A stretch of DNA of 64,000 nt from an uncultured Clostridia bacterium (lineage in GTDB: Bacteria > Bacillota > Clostridia > Christensenellales > Aristaeellaceae): NCBI GenBank assembly GCA_947166385.1, contig CAMVEB010000008.1, positions 62,001 to 126,000 of the forward strand, given 5' to 3'. Positions 44,470 through 51,847 of this stretch are shown in pieces (the stretch's first letter is position 1; every line of letters starts with the position of its first letter). The position numbers were made by a program, and so were the translations under genes. The notes under the pieces are model-generated. The model ran no database searches. It was not told the origin of the DNA and saw nothing but the letters and a program-made list of their open reading frames with translations.

Positions 44470-45483
44470 ATGGACTATCTTCATTCCTATGAATCGCCGA
44501 TCGGCGGGATCACCATGGCCAGCGACGGGAAGGCTTTGACCGGGCTGTGGTTCGACGGGCAGAAATACTTTGCCGACAGCCTGGCAGCCGTGCATGAGAG
44601 AAAAACGATGCCGGTGTTTGAACAGGCAGCCCGGTGGCTGGATTTTTATTTCAGCGGCCGGGCTCCTTGCTTTACTCCCCCGATCCGGATGCGGACAACC
44701 GCGTTCCGCAAAGCGGTCTGGCAGATCCTGCTGACGATTCCCTTCGGGCAAACCATGACATACGGCGAGATCGCGGAGAAGATCGCAAAGCAGAAAGAGA
44801 TCGGCCGAATGTCCGCCCAGGCAGTCGGCAGCGCGGTTGCCCACAACGCCATCTCCCTTATTATTCCCTGCCACCGTGTGATCGGATCAGACGGAAAGCT
44901 CACTGGCTATGCCGGAGGCCTGGAAAAGAAGGAATGGCTGCTGGCCATGGAAAAGGAAGCAGGGGAAAAGGCGGGGGAGCATGAAAAAAGAATGAGGGGA
45001 CAGAGGAAAATGATCAGACTGGCGGAGAAGAAAGACGCGGATCGCCTGAACGAACTGCTTTTCCAGGTTCAGCAGATTCACGCGAAAGGGCGGCCGGATA
45101 TTTTCAAGATCGGGGCCCGGAAATATACGAGGGAGGAACTGGACGGGATCCTGGCGGATGACAACCGGCCCATCTTTGTGTACGAAGAGGGCGGGACTGT
45201 CAAGGGATATGTGTTCTGCATTTTCCAGGAGACCCGGGAAACAAACCAGCTGCATCCGAGAAAGACCCTGTATATTGACGATTTATGCGTGGATCAGGCG
45301 GAACGGGGGAAACAGATCGGGCGGGAGCTGTACCAGTACGCGTGCTCCGTGGCCGCGGAAAACGACTGCGACAGCATTACCCTGAACGTATGGGAACTGA
45401 ATGGCTCCGCCAGGGCGTTTTATGAAAAGATGGGATTAGAGCCCCTGAAGACCACAATGGAGAAAAGACTGAATCAGCCCTGA
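44470..45483 (+). CDS. Methylated-DNA-cysteine methyltransferase fused to a GNAT
   Basis: 337 aa. Residues 1-~165 are an Ogt/MGMT suicide DNA-repair protein: SPIGGITMASDGKALTGLWF, then FRKAVWQILLTIPFGQTMTY, and the acceptor-Cys motif IIPCHRVIGSDGKLTGYAGG. Residues ~180-337 are a GNAT: MIRLAEKKDADRLNELLFQV, YIDDLCVDQAERGKQIGREL (acetyl-CoA loop) and NGSARAFYEKMGLEPLK. The linker EAGEKAGEHEKRMRGQRK carries no stop, but ATG 45010 with GAGG in front would start a normal stand-alone GNAT, so a separate GNAT may also be made. Looks like recent gene fusion by stop loss. The last 10 bp overlap the convergent cyclase gene. Confidence 0.88.
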   Translation: MDYLHSYESPIGGITMASDGKALTGLWFDGQKYFADSLAAVHERKTMPVFEQAARWLDFYFSGRAPCFTPPIRMRTTAFRKAVWQILLTIPFGQTMTYGEIAEKIAKQKEIGRMSAQAVGSAVAHNAISLIIPCHRVIGSDGKLTGYAGGLEKKEWLLAMEKEAGEKAGEHEKRMRGQRKMIRLAEKKDADRLNELLFQVQQIHAKGRPDIFKIGARKYTREELDGILADDNRPIFVYEEGGTVKGYVFCIFQETRETNQLHPRKTLYIDDLCVDQAERGKQIGRELYQYACSVAAENDCDSITLNVWELNGSARAFYEKMGLEPLKTTMEKRLNQP

Positions 45484-46565
45484 TAGATATGATATCTGGT
45501 CTCCGGATCGGCTTTCGCTTCATATAAAGCGATATCAGCTTTCTTGAAAATTTCAGAATAATTGTGCTCGGCTCCGTTGTATACCGCGATGCCGATGCTC
45601 AGGCTGACGCTCTGGCTGCTGTCCGGGAGCGTCACTTTTTCCGATACCCTTCTGACAATTTCGCCGGCAAGACGGCAGGCGGTCTCCTGATCATCCGTAT
45701 TGCCGATGAAGGTGATGAACTCATCGCCGCCGAAGCGGCCGACGACCTCGCCATGGGTGAACATTTCGCCCAGAATACCGCCAAGCCGGCGAATCACCTC
45801 GTCCCCGACATCATGGCCGTACCTGTCGTTGATCGACTTGAAACGATCCACATCCATCATGAACAGTAGCCCTTTTCCCTTCGACTGATCCTGCAGAAAC
45901 TGATTGATTTCCCTGGTCAGGGCGCCTTTGTTCTTCAGGCCGGTCAGATCATCCGTATCCTTCTGGATCCTGATTTTCCTGGACAGGATGAATTCCCTGA
46001 TCCGGAGGGAATTGGCAATCACATTCAGGAAAATACCGACAAAGGTAAAAGAAATCACATTGCCGAGATCGATCACCCAGACATCATGCGGCTTGACACC
46101 GTGCGTCCACAGCAGGAAGACGGCAGACGCGGCGCTTAGCTCAATCGCCATGAAAAACGGCTTATCGATCATGATCATCGGCGTAATCAGCAGGAAAGCT
46201 ATGAAGGCCACAGCGGGGATCTCAGGCCTTTTCAGGGAGAGCACGCAGCCGAACAAAAACAGCAGCGACATGGACAGATAGATCAGAAACTGGGCAATGA
46301 TCGAATCTTTCTTCAGGACGAAGAAGAGATAAATAACAAGCAGAGAATAAACAAAAGCCGACAAATACAGCCAGGTGTTTGCCTTCATCAGATCATAACG
46401 CAGTGAGCTGATAAACAGAGCGCCGAACACGGCCGCCATCAGGAAGTGCAGGACGCGCCACACCTCGAAATTGGAGACGTAGGCATCCTTCTTGACCGCG
46501 TTGTATTCGTCCTTTTCGATTCCGCAGTAGAAAAAATAATTGCGAACAATCTGTAATACCTTCAT
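45474..46565 (-). CDS. Membrane diguanylate cyclase (GGDEF)
   Basis: 363 aa. About six transmembrane helices (residues ~37-185) with short loops, then a GGDEF domain from ~203: DDLTGLKNKGALTREI, LFMMDVDRFKSINDRYGHDV and the active site GRFGGDEFITF (GGDEF at 279-283). The R-x-x-D inhibitory site is replaced by THGE, so feedback inhibition is not expected, unlike the cyclase at 13961. It makes c-di-GMP in response to an unknown membrane or small-molecule signal. Its 3' end overlaps the MGMT-GNAT gene tail-to-tail by 10 bp. The upstream 46566-46800 region shows no gene. Confidence 0.92.
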   Translation of the reverse strand: MKVLQIVRNYFFYCGIEKDEYNAVKKDAYVSNFEVWRVLHFLMAAVFGALFISSLRYDLMKANTWLYLSAFVYSLLVIYLFFVLKKDSIIAQFLIYLSMSLLFLFGCVLSLKRPEIPAVAFIAFLLITPMIMIDKPFFMAIELSAASAVFLLWTHGVKPHDVWVIDLGNVISFTFVGIFLNVIANSLRIREFILSRKIRIQKDTDDLTGLKNKGALTREINQFLQDQSKGKGLLFMMDVDRFKSINDRYGHDVGDEVIRRLGGILGEMFTHGEVVGRFGGDEFITFIGNTDDQETACRLAGEIVRRVSEKVTLPDSSQSVSLSIGIAVYNGAEHNYSEIFKKADIALYEAKADPETRYHIYQG

Positions 46566-46860
46566 TGCAGACGAAGATCCTCCTCTGATGGACCGCGATG
46601 TTTCCTATTTTAGACCTGATCACCGCGGTCTGGGCCGGCTTTCGGAACCGCGAGCCGACTGGACTATTATACACATTCCCCGGCGATTGTCCATGCATTC
46701 CAAGTTTTTTGCATTGAGGCAGAAAGAAAACAGAAAAATGATAAAAAAGCTAATTTAGTTGCGAAAAATCGAATAAAAAGTATTGCAAAAAGAGATTGTT
46801 TGTGATATTATGCTAATGGATCAAATTTCACCCTGGGGGAAAGACGGCGATCGGGATTTT

Positions 46861-47029
46861 GCACTCGAAATTCTTCGCACTCGAAAAAGAGAGCTTCCGC
46901 AAAGGAAAAAAGGCGGGAAAGCCAGATGTTTCAAGGCACGGAGGGGATTACGACATATTTCGCACTCGAAATTCTTCGCACTCGAAAAACGAAAAGCACT
47001 CGCACACTCGTACACTCATACACTCGCGG
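46861..47029. repeat. Direct and tandem repeats next to the tRNA pair
   Basis: A 28-bp string (GCACTCGAAATTCTTCGCAC + TCGAAAAA) occurs at 46861-46888 and 46962-46989, 101 bp apart. It is followed at 46998-47029 by four tandem 8-mers (ACTCGCAC, ACTCGTAC, ACTCATAC, ACTCGCGG). A diverged copy is visible at ~46696-46722 (CATTCCAAGTTTTTTGCATT). Translation of all three gives H-S-K-F-F-A-L, but the frames have no ribosome binding site, and one runs antisense through tRNA-Glu, so I treat this as non-coding repeat DNA. Confidence 0.7.
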
Positions 47030-47074
47030 AGCGACGGGGACGGCCGATGGCGGCAGAATCCATTTTTTGGCAAA

Positions 47075-47105
47075 GAAAAAACCCTGCAAACAATGATTTG
47101 CAAGG
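47075..47105 (-). terminator. Terminator of the tRNA transcript
   Basis: On the minus strand CCTTGCAAA and TTTGCAGGG pair (one G-U) around a 6-base loop, followed by TTTTTTC (plus-strand 47075-47081). It closes the tRNA-Gln/tRNA-Glu unit. Confidence 0.8.
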
Positions 47106-47117
47106 ACTTCAGAAAGC

Positions 47118-47189
47118 AGCTCCGACGGGATTCGAACCCGTGTTTCAGCCTTGAGAGGGCCGCGTCCTAGGCCTCTAGACAACGGAGCC
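47118..47189 (-). tRNA. tRNA-Glu (anticodon CUC)
   Basis: The 72-nt minus-strand cloverleaf begins GGCTCCG (47189) and ends CGGAGCT (47118). The anticodon stem CGGCC/GGCTG encloses loop CTCTCAA with anticodon CTC, decoding GAG. The T arm is CACGGGTTCGAATCCCGT-like. No CCA is encoded. Confidence 0.93.
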
Positions 47190-47199
47190 AAAAAAAGCG

Positions 47200-47270
47200 C
47201 TGGGGAACTAGGATTCGAACCTAGACAATACGAGTCAGAGTCGTAGGTGCTGCCGTTACACCATTCCCCA
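47200..47270 (-). tRNA. tRNA-Gln (anticodon CUG)
   Basis: The 71-nt minus-strand cloverleaf has acceptor TGGGGAA (from 47270) with TTCCCCA and discriminator G at 47200. The anticodon stem TACGA/TCGTA encloses loop CTCTGAC with anticodon CTG, decoding CAG. The T arm contains GGTTCGAATCC. It is 10 bp upstream of tRNA-Glu on the same transcript. No CCA is encoded. Confidence 0.93.
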
Positions 47271-47293
47271 TCGGCGGATCAACCGCAGACAAT

Positions 47294-47322
47294 ATTATAA
47301 CAGAGCGAAAGGGGTGTGTCAA
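47294..47322 (-). promoter_or_regulatory. Consensus promoter of the tRNA-Gln/tRNA-Glu unit
   Basis: On the minus strand TTGACA (47322-47317), a 17-bp spacer and TATAAT (47299-47294) form a perfect sigma-A consensus, ~24 bp before the tRNA-Gln 5' end. Confidence 0.93.
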
Positions 47323-47387
47323 GAAGAAAAAATGAAAACAGGGAAAGTTCCTCCAGATCGGTCTCCGGCAGGCGATAAAAGAAGTTC

Positions 47388-47417
47388 TTGCTTCCGGTCC
47401 GGTATTCCATGTATAAT
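47388..47417 (+). promoter_or_regulatory. Promoter of glnS-gltX
   Basis: TTGCTT (47388-47393), an 18-bp spacer and TATAAT (47412-47417) precede the glnS start by 36 bp. It is divergent from the tRNA promoter, 66 bp away. Confidence 0.75.
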
Positions 47418-47452
47418 ATATTATTATCCCGTTTGTAAAGGAGCACGACCCC

Positions 47453-49138
47453 ATGGAAGAGACATCTGCCCGCAGCAATTTTATCTGGGACGCGATTGAC
47501 AAGGACCTGGCCGAAGGCCGGTATACGGAGGTCCATACCCGGTTTCCCCCGGAACCGAACGGATATATGCACATCGGCCACTGCAAAGCCCTGATCATGG
47601 ACTTCCTGACCGCGGAAAAATACGGCGGCAAGTGCAACCTGCGCTTTGACGATACCAACCCCGCCAAAGAGGATACCGAGTATGTGGAGGCGATCAAGCG
47701 TGATATCCACTGGCTGGGCTTCCACTGGACCGGCGGCGAGTTCTATGCCTCCGACTACTATGACCAGTGCTACGAAATCGCGGAGGACTGGATCCGCCGC
47801 GGGCTGGCGTATGTGGACGAGCTTAATAAGGAAGAGATGCGCGAATACCGCGGCACGCTGACTGAGCCAGGCAAAAACAGTCCCTGGCGCGACCGGCCCG
47901 CGGAGGAATCGCTGGATCTTTTCCGCCGGATGAAGGCCGGCGAATTCCCGGAGGGAAGCAAAACCCTGCGCATGAAGATCGACATGGCATCGCCGAACAT
48001 CGTGATGCGGGATCCCGCGATGTACCGCATCCTGTACAAGGAACACTGGCGCACCGGAAAGAAATGGTGCATCTATCCGATGTACGACTTCTCCCATCCC
48101 ATCGGCGACGCACTGGAAGGCATCAGCCACTCCATGTGCTCCCTGGAGTACGAGATTCACCGGCCCCTGTATGACTGGGTGGTGGAAAAGAGCGCGAACA
48201 TGCTGCCCGCCCGTCCGCGGCAGATTGAGTTTTCCCGGCTGAACATGACGGGGACTGTCATGTCCAAGCGGTACCTGCGGCAGCTGGTTGAGGGCGGATA
48301 CGTGGCCGGATGGGACGACCCGCGGATGCCCACGCTTTCCGCCATGCGCCGCCGGGGCTATCCCGCCATGGCTATCCGGAACTTTGTCGACACGATCGGC
48401 ATGTCAAAGGCGGACTCCACGGTGGACTACGCGGTGCTCGAACACTGCGTGCGCGATGTGCTGGGCGATACCGCGCCCCGGGCAATGGCTGTGCTGAACC
48501 CGCTGAAGGTGGTATTCACCAACTGGCCCGAAGGGGAAACGAAGGACGTGACGCTCGAAAACCATCCGGACCATCCGGAAATGGGGAGCCGCACGCTGGC
48601 CTTCGGCAGGGAAATCTGGATTGACCGGGACGACTTCATGGAAGTGCCCGTCAAGAAATACCAGCGCATGTTCCCCGGGAATGAGGTGCGCCTCAAGGGC
48701 GCGTATATCGTCCGCTGCGACGAGTGCGTCAAGGACGGAGACGGCAATATCACCGAGGTGCACTGCAGCGTGGATATGGACTCCTTCTCCGGCAGCGCCG
48801 GCGCCGACCGCAAGATCAAGGGCAAAACGCTGCACTGGGTTCCCGCCGGGGACTGCATCCCCTTCGAGGCCCGGCTGTACGAGCCCCTGCTGAACGACGA
48901 TCTGGACGACGAACAGGCCGAAGCCGACAAGAAGGACTTCATCTCCCGGCTGAATCCGGCCAGCCTGCAGGTTTTCCGCGGGGTGGCGGAGAAGGTCATT
49001 GCATCCGCGGAAGCCGGCGCCTCGTTCCAGTTCCTGCGGACCGGGTATTTCTGCAAGGATCCGGACTCCACCGAAGCATTGCCCGTCTATAACCGCACCG
49101 TCGGCCTGAAGGATACCTTTGTCAAAACCATGAAGTAA
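47453..49138 (+). CDS. glnS: Glutaminyl-tRNA synthetase
   Basis: 561 aa class I synthetase that charges tRNA-Gln with glutamine. HIGH motif: RFPPEPNGYMHIGHCKALIM; KMSKS-like motif: MTGTVMSKRYLRQLV. GlnRS-specific features include LRFDDTNPAKEDTEYVEAIK, YDFSHPIGDALEGISHSMCS and the two C-terminal beta-barrel domains that read the anticodon. Many Bacillota lack GlnRS and use GluRS plus GatCAB, so its presence implies direct glutaminylation. AAAGGAG precedes the ATG. It is followed 14 bp later by gltX, and lies next to the tRNA-Gln gene. Confidence 0.95.
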   Translation: MEETSARSNFIWDAIDKDLAEGRYTEVHTRFPPEPNGYMHIGHCKALIMDFLTAEKYGGKCNLRFDDTNPAKEDTEYVEAIKRDIHWLGFHWTGGEFYASDYYDQCYEIAEDWIRRGLAYVDELNKEEMREYRGTLTEPGKNSPWRDRPAEESLDLFRRMKAGEFPEGSKTLRMKIDMASPNIVMRDPAMYRILYKEHWRTGKKWCIYPMYDFSHPIGDALEGISHSMCSLEYEIHRPLYDWVVEKSANMLPARPRQIEFSRLNMTGTVMSKRYLRQLVEGGYVAGWDDPRMPTLSAMRRRGYPAMAIRNFVDTIGMSKADSTVDYAVLEHCVRDVLGDTAPRAMAVLNPLKVVFTNWPEGETKDVTLENHPDHPEMGSRTLAFGREIWIDRDDFMEVPVKKYQRMFPGNEVRLKGAYIVRCDECVKDGDGNITEVHCSVDMDSFSGSAGADRKIKGKTLHWVPAGDCIPFEARLYEPLLNDDLDDEQAEADKKDFISRLNPASLQVFRGVAEKVIASAEAGASFQFLRTGYFCKDPDSTEALPVYNRTVGLKDTFVKTMK

Positions 49139-49152
49139 AAGAGGGAAAGAAT

Positions 49153-50604
49153 ATGCAAGTACGTACCCGTTTTGCCCCGAGCCCGACGGGGTTCATGCAT
49201 CTGGGCGGCGTCCGCACCGCGCTGTATGCCTATCTGTATGCCAAACAGCACAACGGCCAGTTTATCCTGCGGATTGAGGATACAGACCAGGTGCGCTACG
49301 TTGAGGGAGCCACCGAGGTGATCTATGACACGCTGCGCGCCTGCGGCCTGAACTGGGACGAGGGCCCGGACATCGGCGGCCCTGTGGGTCCCTATATCCA
49401 GAGCGAGCGCAAGGACATCTATCTGCCCTATGCCGAGCAGCTGGTGAAGTCCGGCCATGCCTACTACTGCTTCTGCTCCAAAGACGAGATCGATGACCGC
49501 CGGGCCGCGGTGGAAGAAGCCGGCGGGACCTGGAAGTATGACAAACACTGCCTGCACCTGACGCCCGAGGAAGTGGCGGCGAAGAAGACGGCCGGCATCC
49601 CCTGGACCATCCGCATGAACGCTCCCACCGAAGGGGAAACCTCGTACAGCGATGTGGTGTTCGGCGATATGACCTTCCAGAATGCCGAATCGATGGACGA
49701 TATGGTGCTCATCAAGCAGGACGGCATGCCTACCTATAATTTCGCCAACGTGATCGACGACCATCTGATGGGCATTACCCATGTGATGCGGGGGATGGAG
49801 TACCTTTCCTCCACTCCGCGGTACAACTACCTGTATACCGCGTTCGGCTGGGACATCCCGGTATACATCCATCTGCCCACCGTCATGCGGGACGCCACCC
49901 ACAAGCTCTCGAAGCGGGACGGCGACGCCTACTATTCCGACTATATTGAGAAGGGATTCCTGACGGAAGCGCTGGTCAATTACCTGGCGCTGGTCGGATG
50001 GAATCCCGGCGATGACCGGGAGTTCTTCACCCTGGAGGAGCTGGTGGAGGTATTCGACATCCACCGGATCAACCATTCGCCCGGCATCTTTGACGTGGCG
50101 AAGCTGGAGTGGATGAACAGCCAGTATGTGGCGAAGATGGATCCGGAGAAGTACCTGGCCATGGCCACCCCCTGGTTTGACCAGGCGCTGGAAGGCAAGG
50201 GGACGGATTACCGCCGGCTGGCCGAGCTGATGCAGTCCCGCACGGATATCTTCTCCCGGATTCCGGAGAAGATTGCCTTCCTGGCGAAGCTGCCGGACTA
50301 CGACACCGCCATCTTCTGCAACAAGAAGCAGAAGAGCGACGAGACAGTGGCGAAGGAAGTGCTGCCGCTGCTGATCCCGGTGCTGGAGGGCGTTTCCGAG
50401 TGGACTGAGCAGAACATCCACGATGCCGTGATGGAGCAGATCCAGGCCTGGGGCCGCAAGAACGGTTCCGTGCTGTGGCCGATGCGCATCGCGATCTCCG
50501 GCCAGGAATCCACCCCCGGCGGCGCTTTTGAAATCGCCTACCTGCTCGGCAGGGAGGAAACACTGCGCCGGCTGCGCGACGCGATGCAGCGGCTCGGCGT
50601 ATGA
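49153..50604 (+). CDS. gltX: Glutamyl-tRNA synthetase
   Basis: 483 aa bacterial-type GluRS. HIGH-like motif RFAPSPTGFMHLGGVRTALY and KLSKR motif in ATHKLSKRDGDAYYSDYIEK. LRIEDTDQVRYVEGATEVIY and the helical anticodon-binding domain at the C-terminus (FEIAYLLGREETLRRLRDAM) complete it. It charges tRNA-Glu for protein synthesis and tetrapyrrole formation. The gene is in an operon with glnS and adjacent to tRNA-Glu(CUC). GAGGGAAAGAAT precedes the ATG. Confidence 0.96.
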   Translation: MQVRTRFAPSPTGFMHLGGVRTALYAYLYAKQHNGQFILRIEDTDQVRYVEGATEVIYDTLRACGLNWDEGPDIGGPVGPYIQSERKDIYLPYAEQLVKSGHAYYCFCSKDEIDDRRAAVEEAGGTWKYDKHCLHLTPEEVAAKKTAGIPWTIRMNAPTEGETSYSDVVFGDMTFQNAESMDDMVLIKQDGMPTYNFANVIDDHLMGITHVMRGMEYLSSTPRYNYLYTAFGWDIPVYIHLPTVMRDATHKLSKRDGDAYYSDYIEKGFLTEALVNYLALVGWNPGDDREFFTLEELVEVFDIHRINHSPGIFDVAKLEWMNSQYVAKMDPEKYLAMATPWFDQALEGKGTDYRRLAELMQSRTDIFSRIPEKIAFLAKLPDYDTAIFCNKKQKSDETVAKEVLPLLIPVLEGVSEWTEQNIHDAVMEQIQAWGRKNGSVLWPMRIAISGQESTPGGAFEIAYLLGREETLRRLRDAMQRLGV

Positions 50605-50699
50605 AAAAAGTATTAAAATTTGAACTGCCAGACGGGATCTGTGATCCGTATAAACATACAGAACCCGGTTTCTGACCGGAGATGAAGGAGGGGCATGAC

Positions 50700-50954
50700 A
50701 TGGAAGGCAAGATGGAACTGAACCTGGACGAAATGAGCATGATCAACGGCGGGGCCAACGCCTACGGCGGATACAAGGACAAGCCTGAGAAGAAGCACGG
50801 ATGCAGGATCTATCAGATCCAGAAGGGCGATACGCTGGGCAATATCGCGCGGGCGCACAACACGACCGTGGAAGAGATCATGAAGGTGAATCCTGAGATC
50901 AAGGACTACAACAAGATCATGATGGGGTATTTCATTTACATTCCGAAGACTTAA
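50700..50954 (+). CDS. Double-glycine leader peptide carrying a LysM domain
   Basis: 84 aa from ATG 50700, 9 bp after AAGGAGG; the ATG at 50682 overlaps that site. Residues 1-18 end in LNLDEMSMINGG, a double-glycine leader (L-x-x-x-E-M-x-x-I-x-G-G) of the kind cleaved and exported by C39-peptidase ABC transporters. After a short Gly/Lys linker with one Cys, residues ~37-83 form a LysM domain: CRIYQIQKGDTLGNIARAHN, then TTVEEIMKVNPEIKDYNKIM and GYFIYIP. LysM binds N-acetylglucosamine glycans such as peptidoglycan. A peptide combining the two is unusual: it would be exported by the bacteriocin route and then stick to cell wall (inference). No exporter is nearby. Confidence 0.75.
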   Translation: MEGKMELNLDEMSMINGGANAYGGYKDKPEKKHGCRIYQIQKGDTLGNIARAHNTTVEEIMKVNPEIKDYNKIMMGYFIYIPKT

Positions 50955-51003
50955 TGGATGATTCTTCCCCGTGTTCGGCATGACACGGGAGAGAACGCCG
51001 GGA

Positions 51004-51040
51004 AAGCAGCCGGGCCGGATGAAGGCAGGCTGCTTTTTTT
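51004..51040 (+). terminator. Rho-independent terminator after the LysM peptide gene
   Basis: AAGCAGCC (51004-51011) and GGCTGCTT (51028-51035) form the stem, followed by a TTTTTTT run, separating the peptide gene from the aquaporin gene. Confidence 0.88.
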
Positions 51041-51056
51041 CATGAAAAAGTTATCA

Positions 51057-51085
51057 TTGAGGAGGCGGGAAAAGAGTGATACAAT
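51057..51085 (+). promoter_or_regulatory. Promoter of the aquaporin gene
   Basis: TTGAGG (51057-51062), a 17-bp spacer and TACAAT (51080-51085) lie 55 bp before the aquaporin ATG. Confidence 0.7.
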
Positions 51086-51140
51086 ATGCAGGATGGGTCG
51101 GCCGGAACGGCCGATCCCGCAAGAAGGAGGATGAGGGAAT

Positions 51141-51797
51141 ATGAAAGACTTCAAAAAGTATCTGGCTGAGTTTATCGGCACGTTTGTGCTGGTGCTGTTC
51201 GCGTGCGGCGTGGCAGGGCAGACCTGCAGCGGGCCGAAGGAAGGCGCCGGATACCTGATCACCGCACTGGCTTTCGGCCTGGTGATCGTGGCGATGGCCT
51301 ACTCCATCGGCAATGTGTCCGGATGCCACATCAACCCGGCGGTGTCCATCGCGATGCTGGTGCGGGGAAAGATGAACGTCAAGGATTTCTGCGGATATGT
51401 CGCGGCCCAGTTCCTGGGCGGTATCGCGGGCGCGGGCGTGCTGCAGCTGATTGTGAAGGATCCGACAAAGCTGGGAACCAACGCCCTGTACAACGGGGAC
51501 GCGATGATCAGCTTCGTGATTGAGGCGATCCTGACCTGCGTGTTTGTGCTGGCGATCCTGGGCGTGACTTCGAAGCAGGAGAACAGCTCGGTGGCCGGCC
51601 TGGTGATCGGCGGAGCGCTGGTGCTGGTACACCTGCTGGGCATCAGCTTCACCGGGACTTCCGTGAACCCTGCCCGCTCCTTCGGGCCCGCGCTGATCGC
51701 CGGAGATCTGAGCGGCATCTGGGTATTCCTGCTGGCGCCTCTGGCGGGCGGCGTGGTGGCCGCGCTGCTGTACGGATTCCTGGACAAGAAGGAATAA
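51141..51797 (+). CDS. Aquaporin (MIP family channel)
   Basis: 218 aa with six membrane helices and the two half-helix NPA loops: GCHINPAVSIAML in the first half and TSVNPARSFGPAL in the second. The N-terminus KKYLAEFIGTFVLVLFACGV is typical, and the length and ARSFGPAL segment favour an AqpZ-type water channel over a glycerol facilitator, which usually has NPARD. AAGAAGGAGG lies in good register. It may be read through into the binding-protein gene 50 bp downstream. Confidence 0.92.
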   Translation: MKDFKKYLAEFIGTFVLVLFACGVAGQTCSGPKEGAGYLITALAFGLVIVAMAYSIGNVSGCHINPAVSIAMLVRGKMNVKDFCGYVAAQFLGGIAGAGVLQLIVKDPTKLGTNALYNGDAMISFVIEAILTCVFVLAILGVTSKQENSSVAGLVIGGALVLVHLLGISFTGTSVNPARSFGPALIAGDLSGIWVFLLAPLAGGVVAALLYGFLDKKE

Positions 51798-51847
51798 GGC
51801 TGACTGCGGAGAGAAGCAAGGAAGGACATACACAAAACGGAGGCTGC

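Noticed and set aside
46861-47029. Possible CRISPR-like array
   Set aside because: Only two perfect 28-bp copies with a 101-bp gap and then 8-bp tandem units; repeat and spacer lengths do not fit and no cas gene is present.
46859-47170. 103-codon ORF beginning MHSKFFALEK
   Set aside because: It has no ribosome binding site, is built from repeat DNA and runs antisense through the tRNA-Glu gene.
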